A program made the position numbers and the translations under genes. A DNA stretch of 34,127 bases from Actinomycetota bacterium (GTDB lineage Bacteria > Actinomycetota > Actinomycetes > Streptosporangiales > Streptosporangiaceae): NCBI GenBank assembly GCA_027313705.1, contig DAHVDE010000003.1:1-34127 (forward strand). The letters run 5' to 3'. This document shows positions 16,157 through 25,030 of the stretch, in pieces (within the stretch, counting starts at the first letter, position 1; each line of letters opens with the position of its first letter). The notes below the pieces were generated by a model. The model was not told where the DNA came from. It was given only the letters and a program-made list of their open reading frames with translations, and made no database searches.

Positions 16157-16393
16157 TCAACCCCGGCTGATGAACTGGTAGAACTTGCGGCGCAGCGGCA
16201 TCGCGTGGATCACCACCGGGTCGTCCCCGCCTAGATCCAGCACGCCGATCTCCAGTAACGCCCCGTCCCGCGCCGACCCGATCAACATCGTCAAGTCCCC
16301 GTCCATGTCCACCTTGCGCGTCGCGTTGCGCACCGCATGCCAGATGTCCGCATCGCTTGTCCCGTGCCGCCGGGCCGGACCACCGATCCTCAC
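16157..16393 (-). CDS. Small protein, putative toxin of a TA pair
   Basis: 78 aa from a GTG at 16393 without an obvious ribosome site. The pattern HGTSDADIWHAVRNATRKVD, LTMLIGSARDGALLEIGVLD and VVIHAMPLRRKFYQ (a helix then three strands, ending in a His/Arg-rich strand) resembles compact BrnT/DUF4258-like or RelE-like RNase folds in layout. I cannot name the family with certainty. First gene of a two-gene minus-strand operon with the HTH protein 4 bp downstream. It is convergent with the HigBA-like pair and divergent from a decayed HigBA copy. Confidence 0.55.
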   Translation of the reverse strand: MRIGGPARRHGTSDADIWHAVRNATRKVDMDGDLTMLIGSARDGALLEIGVLDLGGDDPVVIHAMPLRRKFYQFISRG

Positions 16394-16426
16394 CGGCGCT
16401 ACGATGCCCGCCCCGACAGGTCATGT

Positions 16427-16438
16427 CAACAATTGTTG
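16427..16438. promoter_or_regulatory. 12-bp perfect palindrome, putative TA operator
   Basis: CAACAATTGTTG, symmetrical and AT-rich, lies 34 bp upstream of the putative toxin start on the minus strand and before the decayed HigBA copy on the plus strand. It could be the autoregulatory operator of either. Confidence 0.45.
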
Positions 16439-16529
16439 TCTACTTCTTGTTCCGTGTCCATGGCCGGGTCCGGCAGAAATACGCGGAACACCATGCCGGT
16501 CTAGCCGCGGGAGCGGCGAAGGGAACAGT

Positions 16530-16785
16530 TGGCGACCGCAAGCTTCGGGATCATGCGGCCACCGTGGTCTGGCAGCAGGAGATCCGCCTGCTGTTCGCGT
16601 TCGAATCTTGGCTTGAGGCCATCTGCCTTGTCGCTGGCCGCCGCCATGGGAGTGAGTCAGGCCGCGGCGCGTGTCCAGGCTCGAGAAGAGCGCACTCAAG
16701 CCAACCCTCGCCGCCTACGTCAGAACTCTGGGGGAAACTCAAGATCACGGCCGACCTTCAGCGACGAGACTTACGTCCCGGGTAA
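16530..16785 (+). pseudogene. Decayed second HigB/HigA-like pair
   Basis: Pieces of a HigB-like toxin (IMRPPWSGS in one frame, EIRLLFAFESWLEAICLVAG in another) run into pieces of an XRE antitoxin (AAMGVSQA, then LAAYVRTLGE, SDETYVPG and LKITADL in different frames). A 26-bp stretch at 16579-16604 is identical to 15393-15418 in the better-preserved HigB copy. There are at least three frameshifts and most of the helix-turn-helix is lost, so nothing functional can be made. Confidence 0.7.
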
Positions 16786-16897
16786 TAGAGCGACAGCTCC
16801 GCGCACGTAGGCACTCGACCTGGCGCGCCGCCTGGCTCGCTGGCGGGCGTGACGCCCAAACTCATAACAGTTCTTATGGTTTTGAGCGCTGCGGCGG

Positions 16898-17083
16898 TTG
16901 ATGGCAGATCGGAGTGCTGAGGCGGACGCTACGGACCTTTCGCGACTGGCTCGGCTGTGCATGTATGACCAAGATCGGCCTGGGGCGGAGCGTTGGGTGA
17001 CGGAAGGTCTGCGTCGCGATCCGGAAAATGAATATTGCTTGCGGTTCAAGCGTCAACTTGAAGTGGAGTCTGGCAACTCATAA
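16898..17083 (+). pseudogene. C-terminal TPR-like fragment
   Basis: 61 codons from TTG/ATG, encoding DLSRLARLCMYDQDRPGAER and WVTEGLRRDPENEYCLRFKR, which look like the last one or two tetratricopeptide helices of a larger protein. An in-frame stop lies just upstream and no ribosome site is visible. Probably a headless remnant related to the TPR-type fragment further right; a small stand-alone protein is possible. Confidence 0.45.
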
Positions 17084-17296
17084 AGATTTGCTTTGCGCTG
17101 GCTGAGTTACGATTAGGTGCTTTTTCGGTTTAATTTTGTTCTTCCTAAGTTTAGCGGGAAGGGGGATGACGGCTTCGAGTTGATTGAGGCGTGAGCGTGA
17201 TTCGCATTTTTACTGAGATAGTCCACAGCGAGAACGAGACCGACCACGCGAGTTTGAAGCGATCGCAAGGTCGGCGTCTGGCGCGTCGGATGATCC
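17084..17296. other. Low-GC spacer
   Basis: About 17085-17215 is much richer in A/T than the surroundings, with T-runs near 17118-17145 and 17205. No gene recognised. It may contain the promoter of the following TPR-like gene or a junction scar. In the last ~50 bp another frame reads ASGASDDPWSHLVNG, which could be a displaced upstream part of that gene. Confidence 0.35.
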
Positions 17297-18080
17297 GTGG
17301 AGTCATCTGGTGAACGGCTGCCACCCAGCACCCTCGCATACGCCGCGCTGTCTGCCGTGGATGCGGGCGAGACCGTCAAAGCCAGGCACCTGATGGCCCG
17401 GGTGCAGGCCGGCCGGGACTCATCGCTTCTACTGGCAACCGATGACGTGGTGGTGGGCCATATCGGCAAGTGTGGCCCGGTCCCTATCCCTGATGTCCTG
17501 ACAGCTGCGACGCCCGCGCAGCGGGCAGCCGAGCCAACCTGCCTTGCGTTTCTGGGCGTGCAGGCACTCCAGCGACGAGATGTGATGGCTGCCGTGCACT
17601 ACCTCGAAGAGGGACTTGCCGCCAACGCCGATGGGTCATCTCTGATGCTGCAGCTTGCTAAGGCACTGCAGTTGCGGGTCACGTCGGCGCAGTCGGCGGT
17701 GCCTGCGGAGGACCTGCGGCGCATTGAAGAGCTTGCGCGCCGTGCGCTGGATCAGCGCCGCCTGTGGTCGGGGCCGAGTTGGGAGCCATTGGCCGTGCTG
17801 ATGCGGAGGCACGCTCAAGTTGGAGCTTTCGAGCAGGCAACGCGCCTGGGCACTCCGATCCCAGAAGGAGAAGCTCAAGACAGTGAGGCTTCGGCTGATG
17901 AGATTGTCATCCTTGGCATTCAGATCTCGCTGGCGCTGCGAGACCTTCGCGGGGCGAGGGAATTCGCCTCCCGGGCCGGATCAGATCATGCGAGAACGAT
18001 GGCGAGAGCGCTTCTTGCGGAGCCGGATCTCCCTGCAGGCGAACAGGCCGATCTGTGGAAAGCGGCCCTAACCGATGCGG
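17297..18080 (+). pseudogene. TPR-type helical repeat protein, 3' end lost
   Basis: From GTG 17297 about 260 residues form Ala/Leu-rich paired helices: TLAYAALSAVDAGETVKARHLMARV, LQALQRRDV-like and EELARRALDQRRLW units, as in tetratricopeptide/SEL1-like scaffolds. After LWKAALTDA (about 18075) coding character ends abruptly. The frame runs on to 18355 only as the Arg/Gly-rich shadow of the secreted-protein gene that occupies another frame. The gene is therefore cut and joined to foreign sequence. Its upstream part may also be frameshifted. Function unknown; TPR proteins mediate protein contacts. Confidence 0.55.
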
Positions 18081-20170
18081 CTCCGCAGCGCCAGGGTCAC
18101 GGGCTATGTGACTGGGTGGTTCGCTTCCGGCACGGCGACCGCGGGTGGCTTCACGGCGGTCACCCCCGCCCGCCTGCTCAGCGCGTCGCTTGGCAAGGAC
18201 AAGATCGGCAAGCTGGCCGTGCGCGGCCGCCACGGGGTGCCAGGCAGCGGCGCGGGCTCGGTCCTGCTGACCGTCACGGTCACCCAGCCAGTCCGGGCAG
18301 GCAGCCTGACCGTCTATCCGGAGGGGATCGCCCGTCCCGCGAACGCGAGCCTTAGCTTCGGGGCGAAGTCCGCCGTCACGGGGCCCGTGGTCAGCGCCAT
18401 CGGCGCCGACGGCCGTGTCGACGTGCGCAACAACTCGGCGGGGACTGCCAGGGTGAGCGTATTCGTGGATGGCTGGTTCGCGAGGGGCGCGCCGGCCGCG
18501 GGCGGCTTCGCGGCGCTGCGGCCAGCGCGAGCGCTGAGCAAGTCCCTGGGAAAGGGCAAGACGGTCAAGGTGGCCGTGCGCGGGCACGACGGCGTGCCGT
18601 CAAGCGGGGCGCAGGCCGTCCTGCTCTCGGTCACCATCACCAGGCCGGCCGGGGCTGGCACGCTGACCGCATATCCGGACGGCCTGTCCCTGCCGTCCGC
18701 GCGAGCGCCACCTTCGCGGCCCGCTGCACCGTCACCGTTCCGGTGATCGTGGCGATCGGTGCCCACGGTGACATCGATCTGCGCAGTTCGGTGACTGCGT
18801 CGGTCGCCGTGTACGTGACTGGCTGGTTCAGCGCGCTCGCCACGAAACCACTCCTGATCAAACAGGTCGTCCCCGACTTTGAGGGCTACTGCGCGCTGCT
18901 CACCTCCGGCGGGGTGTACTGCTGGGGCTACGGGCAGAGCGGCGAGCTGGGCAATGGCAACTTCGCCGCGTCGACAACACCCGTGCCGGTCGTCGGCACG
19001 GGCGGGACTGGCACCCTGAGCGGAGTGCGCTCGCTGGCCAGCGACGGCCAGGGGGTGTGCGCGGTGCTTGGGTCTGGCGGCGTGGACTGCTGGGGGTATG
19101 GCGGCGAGGGCGAACTCGGAGACGGCTCGTTCCTCGAGTCCGCCGTGCCCGTACCTGTGAAGGGCGTCGGCGGTTCAGGGACACTGACCGGCGTGGCCAG
19201 CCTGGCGCCGTTCAACGAGTTCGGCGGCAGCGCCAACTACTGCGCACTGCTGCGATCCGGCGGCGTGGACTGCTGGGGTTTCGGATTGTTCGGCCAGCTC
19301 GGCGACGGCAAGTTCTATACGACAGGGAACGAGCGGTCGGACGTTCCCGTGGCGGTCAAGGGTGTCGGCGGTACGGGGACGCTGACCGGGGTGGCCAGCA
19401 TGGACACCTCGAGCGCGAACGGCCACACGACCTACTGCGCGGTGCTCACCTCCGGCGGAGTGGACTGCTGGGGCTACGCCAGCGCCGGGCAGCTTGGTGA
19501 CGGCGTGAATCACGGCGCTACTCAGGGAACGGACGTTCCTGTCGCGGTCGCAGGCGTCGGCGGTTCCGGCACGCTCACCGGGGTCAGCAGCATCAAGGCC
19601 GGCTTCACCGCGTTCTGCGCGGTGCTCACGTCCGGCGGTGTCGACTGCTGGGGGGCAGGCGGCAACGGCCAGCTCGGCAATAACAGCAACAGCGGCTCAG
19701 ACACCCCGATCGCGGTCGAGGGCGTCGGCGGAACCGGAACTCTGTCCGCGGTCAAGAGCCTGAGCAGCGCGAGCGAAGCCAGCTTCTGCGCGCTGCTTTC
19801 CACGGGCGGGGTGGACTGCTGGGGCTTTCTTTACAACGTGGAATACGTCCCTGTTCAGGTGCCTGGCGTCGGCGGGTCAGGCGACCTGTCCGGCGTCACG
19901 AGCCTGGCCGCCACCTCGTTCGACGGGTTCAGCACGTACTGCGCTCGGCTGTCCTCGGCCGGCGCGAACTGCTGAGACGACGGCGGAGAGGATCAGCTAG
20001 GCGACGGCAAGGGCACTCAGGGGACCGCCAGCCCGGTCGTGGTGGCGGGAGTCGGCGGGTCGGGAACCTTGGCGAAGGTGACCGCGGTCGTCGGAAGCGC
20101 AGGAGACGGCACCTTCTGCGCCGTCCTGAACTCCGCCAAGCTGGCGTGCTGGGGCTGGGGGGTGAATGCG
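18081..20170 (+). pseudogene. Secreted RCC1-repeat protein, headless, frameshift plus nonsense
   Basis: Two copies of a ~120-residue exported beta domain come first, marked by GAGSVLLTVTVTQP, LTVYPEGIARP and ARVSVFVDGWFA. A frameshift near 18700 follows, then IVAIGAHGDIDLRSS resumes in another frame. Next are seven or so RCC1/alpha-tubulin-suppressor-like repeats of ~50-60 residues, each with a YCALLTSGGVDCWGYG-type core and PVAVKGVGGTGTLTGV link. At 19973-19975 the expected Trp of the NCW core is TGA, and the same repeat family continues behind it (DQLGDGKGTQGTASP, AVLNSAKLACWGWG). The 5' end, including any signal peptide, is missing where it joins the TPR fragment. Confidence 0.85.
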
Positions 20171-20456
20171 TCGCGACCATTCGCCCGCCGTACTACCAGT
20201 TCCCCGCCGGCGGCAAGATCACGTCAATGCGCACCTACTACGGCGCGGAACTGCCCGACCCGGTGAGCCACTGCCGGCGCCCCCGGCCAGGCGGTTACGG
20301 CCTGCCGATCATCTACGGTCACCAGGATCATGTGCGCAAGCCGACCGCTCGCCAGGCAGCACACCTTCACCGTCGCTGTCTACTACCGCCACAAGCTCCA
20401 GTCACGCTGGAGCTTCCGCACCAGGTGACTTCGAATGTCGCCTGGGGAATGGCCTC
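20171..20456 (+). other. Degenerate 3' region of the secreted gene
   Basis: Short coding-like pieces in different frames (YYQFPAGGKITSMRTYYGAE near 20195-20255; QHTFTVAVYYRHKLQSRW ending at a TGA near 20428) suggest the eroded C-terminal domain of the RCC1-type protein or of another secreted protein. No intact gene. Confidence 0.4.
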
Positions 20457-21764
20457 CTATGACGGAGGCACCGGCTTGGTAAGTAGCCGGATCGTCCTGG
20501 CTAGCTCGTCGCACGTGGCGGCCAGTCCATCACGGCTGGCAGCGGTGAAGATCACGTGCCCGTGAGCCTGGGACACGTGCGGCGGCACGTTGACGAGCTC
20601 TCCCGGCTGGTGGTAGACCTCAAGGTCCCTGACATCGGACCTGGCCCGAGCCTCGTCCACACCGTTGGTGCCGACGAGGATGCCAGGCTGATCAGCGAAG
20701 ATGAGATAATGGCCAACCGGCCTAGCGGTCGTCACGGGTCCCGCGCCCAGACGGCAAGGCTCAGTTCCGGGCAGCGCCGGGCGCACCCCACGTGCCAGGT
20801 CGAGCACGCTGGCCACCAGGTCAATGCCGGTACTGAGCAGCACCGACTGGTACACGCACGCGCCTCCAACCCTGGCCGCGACTTCCAGCATCACCACACG
20901 CCCGTCTGGAGTAATCCTGAACTCGGTGTGGGTCGCGCCCGTGGTAATGCCCAGTGCCTTGATCGCCGTCTCCGTCGCCGCGACCACAGCACTGATCGTT
21001 GACTCGGGCAGAGCAGTTGGCGTGGCGAAGAAAATCTCGGCGAAGAACGGGCCGGTCATCGGCAGCGGCTTGTCATGGATGGCAACGACCTGCGGAACGC
21101 CGTCGACCACCAGCGCTTCGACGCTGATTTCGCAGCCGGGAACGTAGCCCTCGATGAGCACCGCGCCCGCATACCTGGCCTCGGCCTGCGCCCGCAGCGG
21201 ATCGTAGCTGAAATTCGCCCAGCTGGCCTGGCGCAGCGAGGCGAACACCTGCCGCATGCTCATCTCGTCATTGACACGCTGCACGTACTTACTGCCCGAG
21301 CCAATTAGCGGCTTTACGATAACCGGGTAGCCTATCCGCGCAGCCGCCGTGCAGGCGTCCTCGGTCGTCCCGGCCAGACGGTAGGCGGGCTGGTCGACCC
21401 TGACCTCGGAGAACGCCTCGCGCATGGCGTACTTGTCCCTCGCCAGATAAGCGGCCTCGGTTGAGATGAACGGCAGACCGAGCACCTGTGCGCACGCGGC
21501 GGCCGATGGGACTGCCTGCTCGACGAACGTCACGATCGCGGTGACCGGGCTGGCTTCCTTCCTGGCGAGGGCGGTGACGGCGCCGACCGTCGCGACGGTG
21601 CCTGAGATATCAGCCGCGACGACCAGGTCGGCGTACTCGCGTTCCCAGGCAGGGTCCTTCATTACCAAGATCAGCCGCTCTCCATGCTGAGCGGCGTAGT
21701 CACGGATTCTTGACAAGTGCCTACGGCGGCTAAGGTTCCTGTTGTGCAGCAGCAAGATGCTCAC
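20457..21764 (-). CDS. ATP-grasp ligase (carboxylate-amine ligase type)
   Basis: 435 aa from GTG 21764. ATP-grasp enzymes activate a carboxylate as acyl-phosphate and join it to an amine or other nucleophile. Visible signatures are DKYAMREAF (110-118) opening the ATP-grasp fold, VIVKP with Lys151, the glycine loop IGSGSKY (154-160), EGYVPGCEISVE (205-216), HTEFRI with Glu281 and LEVAARVGG with Glu294, the last two being the Mg/ATP ligands. It is closest in pattern to L-amino-acid ligases and PurK/CarB-like stand-alone ligases. It is the last gene of the minus-strand operon, its start overlapping the aminotransferase stop by 4 nt (GTGA). Probable job: amide bond formation on the pathway product. 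Substrates not deducible. Confidence 0.88.
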   Translation of the reverse strand: MSILLLHNRNLSRRRHLSRIRDYAAQHGERLILVMKDPAWEREYADLVVAADISGTVATVGAVTALARKEASPVTAIVTFVEQAVPSAAACAQVLGLPFISTEAAYLARDKYAMREAFSEVRVDQPAYRLAGTTEDACTAAARIGYPVIVKPLIGSGSKYVQRVNDEMSMRQVFASLRQASWANFSYDPLRAQAEARYAGAVLIEGYVPGCEISVEALVVDGVPQVVAIHDKPLPMTGPFFAEIFFATPTALPESTISAVVAATETAIKALGITTGATHTEFRITPDGRVVMLEVAARVGGACVYQSVLLSTGIDLVASVLDLARGVRPALPGTEPCRLGAGPVTTARPVGHYLIFADQPGILVGTNGVDEARARSDVRDLEVYHQPGELVNVPPHVSQAHGHVIFTAASRDGLAATCDELARTIRLLTKPVPPS

Positions 21765-22816
21765 TTTGCGCTCGTTTCCGATCGCCGCTCGCCGGTCCTG
21801 GCCAGCGGCACGTCAGTGAGCCAGGCCCGGTACTGGGTAGCGGCTCCGCGCACCACCTGTCCGTAGGCCTGCTCGATTCTCGCGGTGACCGGGCCTGGCT
21901 CGCCATTGCCTACCGCCAGTCCGTCGACCTCGGTGACCGGCAATACCTCCCAGCCGGTGCCCATGAAGAAGATCTCCTGCGCCAGGTACAACTCGGTACG
22001 GTCGACCTCACGCTCATACACCGTCAATCCCAGATCTCTGGCTAGCTTCAGCACGGTGTCCCTGGTGATGCTCTCCAGCACCGAGCCAGTCAGGGCTGGG
22101 GTGCTGATCGCGCCGTGACGTACGAGGGCGATGCACGCTCCCGGACCCTCGCTGACCTGATAGCGCTCATTCAGGATGATCGGCCAGTCGTAGCCATTCT
22201 GCCTGGCCTCCATCATCGCCAAGCGGCCATTGTGGTAGTTCGAGAACGCCTTGATCCTCGGCGGCATGACGGCGTCGCTGATCCGCCGCCACGAGCTGAC
22301 GCCAGCACGGCAGCCACGTTTGACGCCCAAACCGGTGGTGAAGGGCCAGCTATCGATAACTAGATGGCAGGGGACGTCGGCCGGGACGAGCGGGTCCTTG
22401 ATGATCCCCGCTGGGAAGGCCCACGGACGCAGGTAGATGTCGTCGTCGTATTCATTGGCGCAGATCAGGTCGAGCACGGCCGCGCGCAGCCGGTCCAGGT
22501 CGTAGCCGAGCCGAAGCCGACAGATCCGAGCCGAGTCGAGGAATCGACACAAGTGCTCGTCCAGACGGAACAAGCCGAGTCCAGAACCCCTCGCCGACCG
22601 GTAGGCCTTGATCCCCTCGAATACCGACGACACCGAGGCGTGCCCGACTGCGTTGACGTGCACCACGGCCTTCGCCCACGGCACCAGTTCGCCGTCGCGC
22701 CAGATCCAGCGTGGGCCTTCCCGGTCGGCCGCGTCAACGGGTGCGGTCAGCACCGCCGTGTTCAGGTCAACCGGATCGAGGCCGCCCTCGTCTATGTCAC
22801 CAGAGTGCCGGCTCAT
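21761..22816 (-). CDS. Class IV PLP aminotransferase (IlvE-like)
   Basis: 351 aa. Fold-type IV aminotransferase, family of branched-chain amino acid aminotransferases and D-amino-acid/ADC lyases. Catalytic Lys189 sits in PRIKAFSNYHNGRL (186-199); VSEGPGACIA (221-230) and GSVLESITRDTVL (244-256) form the PLP-phosphate-binding region, and SVFEGIKAYRS (64-74) is the usual early motif. The length matches IlvE. Within this operon it is likely to aminate a 2-oxo acid or keto sugar acid made by the NeuB/transketolase/oxidase steps, rather than serve primary valine metabolism. The ATG at 22816 overlaps the upstream oxidase stop (ATGA), and it overlaps the following ATP-grasp gene in the same way. Confidence 0.9.
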   Translation of the reverse strand: MSRHSGDIDEGGLDPVDLNTAVLTAPVDAADREGPRWIWRDGELVPWAKAVVHVNAVGHASVSSVFEGIKAYRSARGSGLGLFRLDEHLCRFLDSARICRLRLGYDLDRLRAAVLDLICANEYDDDIYLRPWAFPAGIIKDPLVPADVPCHLVIDSWPFTTGLGVKRGCRAGVSSWRRISDAVMPPRIKAFSNYHNGRLAMMEARQNGYDWPIILNERYQVSEGPGACIALVRHGAISTPALTGSVLESITRDTVLKLARDLGLTVYEREVDRTELYLAQEIFFMGTGWEVLPVTEVDGLAVGNGEPGPVTARIEQAYGQVVRGAATQYRAWLTDVPLARTGERRSETSAK

Positions 22817-24132
22817 GCCGCGCTCCTTCCAGTGCCGCCGAGCACTCGGCGGATGTAGTCGTTACTGAAGACGCCATCCGGGTCAAGCTTGGCGCGGAAG
22901 CTGGCCGCCGCCCGCCACTCTGGGTACCTGGCGGCGAGGGAAGCGGCGGTAGCGGTGTGGGCCTTACCCCAGTGCGGACGGCCATCGTGTGCTTCGAACA
23001 CCGCTTCAGCGATCCGGTGCAGTTCCAGGTAGCTGGCCGCGCGCGGCACTGTGAGGTTCAGGTAACCCGTGGCGCGACCGTAGGCGGGGCTGAGCATTAT
23101 GTCGTCCGCCGCGCCGATCCGCACAGTCAGGGAATACGGCGAGTACACCCCTGCCCGACGCAGCGCCGCCTGCACTTCCCGCACTGCGGCGGGCACATTG
23201 GCGAGCGGCACGGCCGACTCCATCGCAAGCTGTTTGACCGGCTGCCAGAACGTGGCGGCGCGATAGTAACTGTCGGTGAACTTAACCGGGCCAGTTGGCA
23301 GCCGCAGCCCGCGATCGCTCAGCCAAGGCACAGCTGACCTGTCCACCCGCCCGGCCTGGCCGATGACGGCGCAGCGAACCTCATCGAGGGTGCTGGCCAG
23401 TCGGTATCTGCCCGCCCGGGGACTGACCGGAGCTCCGGTCCTCGCCAGTACTCTTGTGCTGGCGCTGTCGCTCCAGGCCTTCAGCGAAAACGATACATAG
23501 TCGGCGCTGCAGATCCACTCGCTAAACCGTTCAAGCAACGCCTCGGCGGGCTCGCTCGACTCGGCTACCTCGACCCGGAACGCGGGCACGCAGGCCATTG
23601 TCACCTCGGTGATCACGCCGAGAGTGCCCAGGGCGGTACGGGCGGCACGGAACAGGTCAGGGTCGCGCTGGGCCGAGCATTCGCGTGTCTCGCCATCGGC
23701 CGTCACCATCCGCAGACCCGTGACTTGGCAGCCGAACTGCTGGTAGCGCCATCCGGTACCGTGATTACCGGTCGAAATCATCCCGCCCACGGTCTGCTCA
23801 GCGAGCGTACCCATTACTGGGAGAGTGAGGCCTTCTTCGTCAAGCCGCTCGCACAGGTCAGCCAGCAGCGTGCCCGACCGCAGGGTCACCGTCCTGGCCT
23901 GCCGATCAATGCGCAGCACGCCCCGGTAGCCGCTCAGGTCAAGCAATGTCCCTTCCGTGCAGGCGATCGAGTTGAACGAATGCCCGGTCCCGGCGACCCG
24001 TATCGTCCTGCCGCACTCGCCCGCCCGCCGCACCACCGCCACGACCTCATCCTCCGAGCGGGGTCTGATCCATTCGGCAGGCATGCACTTGGCGGTGCCG
24101 GCCCAGGAACGCCATGTGGCTCTTGGACTCAC
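22813..24132 (-). CDS. FAD-linked aldonolactone oxidase-like protein
   Basis: 439 aa from GTG 24132. VAO-type flavoprotein. The N-terminal FAD-binding domain has WIRPRSEDEVVAVVRRA (21-37) and VAGTGHSFN (46-54), whose His51 is where aldonolactone oxidases attach FAD covalently, then GGMISTGNHGTGWRYQ (about 116-131). The C-terminal ALO domain ends with GRPHWGKAHTAT and FRAKLDPDGVFSNDYI, both characteristic of L-gulono/D-arabinono-1,4-lactone oxidases. Such enzymes oxidise a sugar lactone or an alditol with oxygen. In this operon it may oxidise a hydroxyl on the sugar-acid intermediate. It overlaps the RmlD-like stop and the aminotransferase start by 4 nt each. Confidence 0.9.
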   Translation of the reverse strand: MSPRATWRSWAGTAKCMPAEWIRPRSEDEVVAVVRRAGECGRTIRVAGTGHSFNSIACTEGTLLDLSGYRGVLRIDRQARTVTLRSGTLLADLCERLDEEGLTLPVMGTLAEQTVGGMISTGNHGTGWRYQQFGCQVTGLRMVTADGETRECSAQRDPDLFRAARTALGTLGVITEVTMACVPAFRVEVAESSEPAEALLERFSEWICSADYVSFSLKAWSDSASTRVLARTGAPVSPRAGRYRLASTLDEVRCAVIGQAGRVDRSAVPWLSDRGLRLPTGPVKFTDSYYRAATFWQPVKQLAMESAVPLANVPAAVREVQAALRRAGVYSPYSLTVRIGAADDIMLSPAYGRATGYLNLTVPRAASYLELHRIAEAVFEAHDGRPHWGKAHTATAASLAARYPEWRAAASFRAKLDPDGVFSNDYIRRVLGGTGRSAA

Positions 24133-25025
24133 TGGCCTGCTCCGGCGCGGCCACTACGCAGATCAGCGCACAACCGCAGGACGGCGTCCTGCCAGTGCGG
24201 CATCACAAAGCCGAGGCCGGTCAGCTTGCTGGTATCGAGGCTGGAGTACTGCGGCCGGTCACCGCCGTAGCCGACGTCGGCGAATTCGACCTGCTCAGGT
24301 GCATAATGCTCGGCGAGCACCGGGTCGACGGCACACACCGCGAACATGCCTAGGTCGTATCTGGTCGCCTCGCCATCGCCCGCGACATGCACCGTACCGG
24401 TTACGTCATGGCTTATCAGATAGATCATGGCTGCGGCAAGGTCGGCAGTATAGGTCGGCCGGGAAAACTGGTCGGCAAGCAGGCGAGTGTGCCCGCCGCG
24501 CTGGGCCTCGCCGACCGAAGCAAGGACGTCATCGTCGTACTCGCCGACCCCGCCGAAGAGCCAGGAAGTGCGCACTATCAGGTGCCGTGGCACGGCCTGC
24601 GCGATCCGCTCCCCGGCCAGCTTGGTCAGCGCGTACAGGCTGAGCGGGTTGGGCACGTCCGTTTCTGCGTAGCCGGCGGGCGGCGGGCTGACCCCGTCGA
24701 ATACGTAGTCGGTCGAGACGTATATGAGGCCGGCATCGTGCCGCCTGGCGGCTTCCGCCGCATGCCCGGCTCCGGCAACGTTGACAGCAAGCGCCCGGCG
24801 TGGGTTGGCGTCACAGCCGCCGATCGTCGCGATGGCGGCCAGATGGATGACAAGGTCAGGCCGGAAGTCGTCGGCCGAAGAGGCGAACGCAGTGGCATCG
24901 GCTATGTCGAAGTCGCTGATCGAGACGCCGAGCACGTCCCATGCGCTGGCGACCGGATCAGTGGCGAGTGCATGGAGCAGGGCGGTGCCAAGGTTGCCAT
25001 TAGCGCCTGTGACGTAGACGCGCAT
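24129..25025 (-). CDS. RmlD-like dTDP-4-dehydrorhamnose reductase family protein
   Basis: 298 aa, extended SDR. VTGANGNLG (5-13) binds NAD(P)H; STDYVFDG (104-111) and Tyr131-Lys135 (YALTK) are the RmlD catalytic signatures, and SRPTYTADLAAAM (about 188-200) is the substrate-side motif. The C-terminus is slightly variant. RmlB, RmlA and RmlC partners are absent, so ordinary dTDP-rhamnose synthesis is unlikely. Reduction of a keto group on a free or activated sugar-like intermediate is the more probable role. It starts 5 bp after the RraA-like gene, with GGGAGG about 11 nt upstream of the ATG, and overlaps the oxidase gene by 4 nt. Confidence 0.88.
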   Translation of the reverse strand: MRVYVTGANGNLGTALLHALATDPVASAWDVLGVSISDFDIADATAFASSADDFRPDLVIHLAAIATIGGCDANPRRALAVNVAGAGHAAEAARRHDAGLIYVSTDYVFDGVSPPPAGYAETDVPNPLSLYALTKLAGERIAQAVPRHLIVRTSWLFGGVGEYDDDVLASVGEAQRGGHTRLLADQFSRPTYTADLAAAMIYLISHDVTGTVHVAGDGEATRYDLGMFAVCAVDPVLAEHYAPEQVEFADVGYGGDRPQYSSLDTSKLTGLGFVMPHWQDAVLRLCADLRSGRAGAGQ

Positions 25026-25030
25026 GGCGT

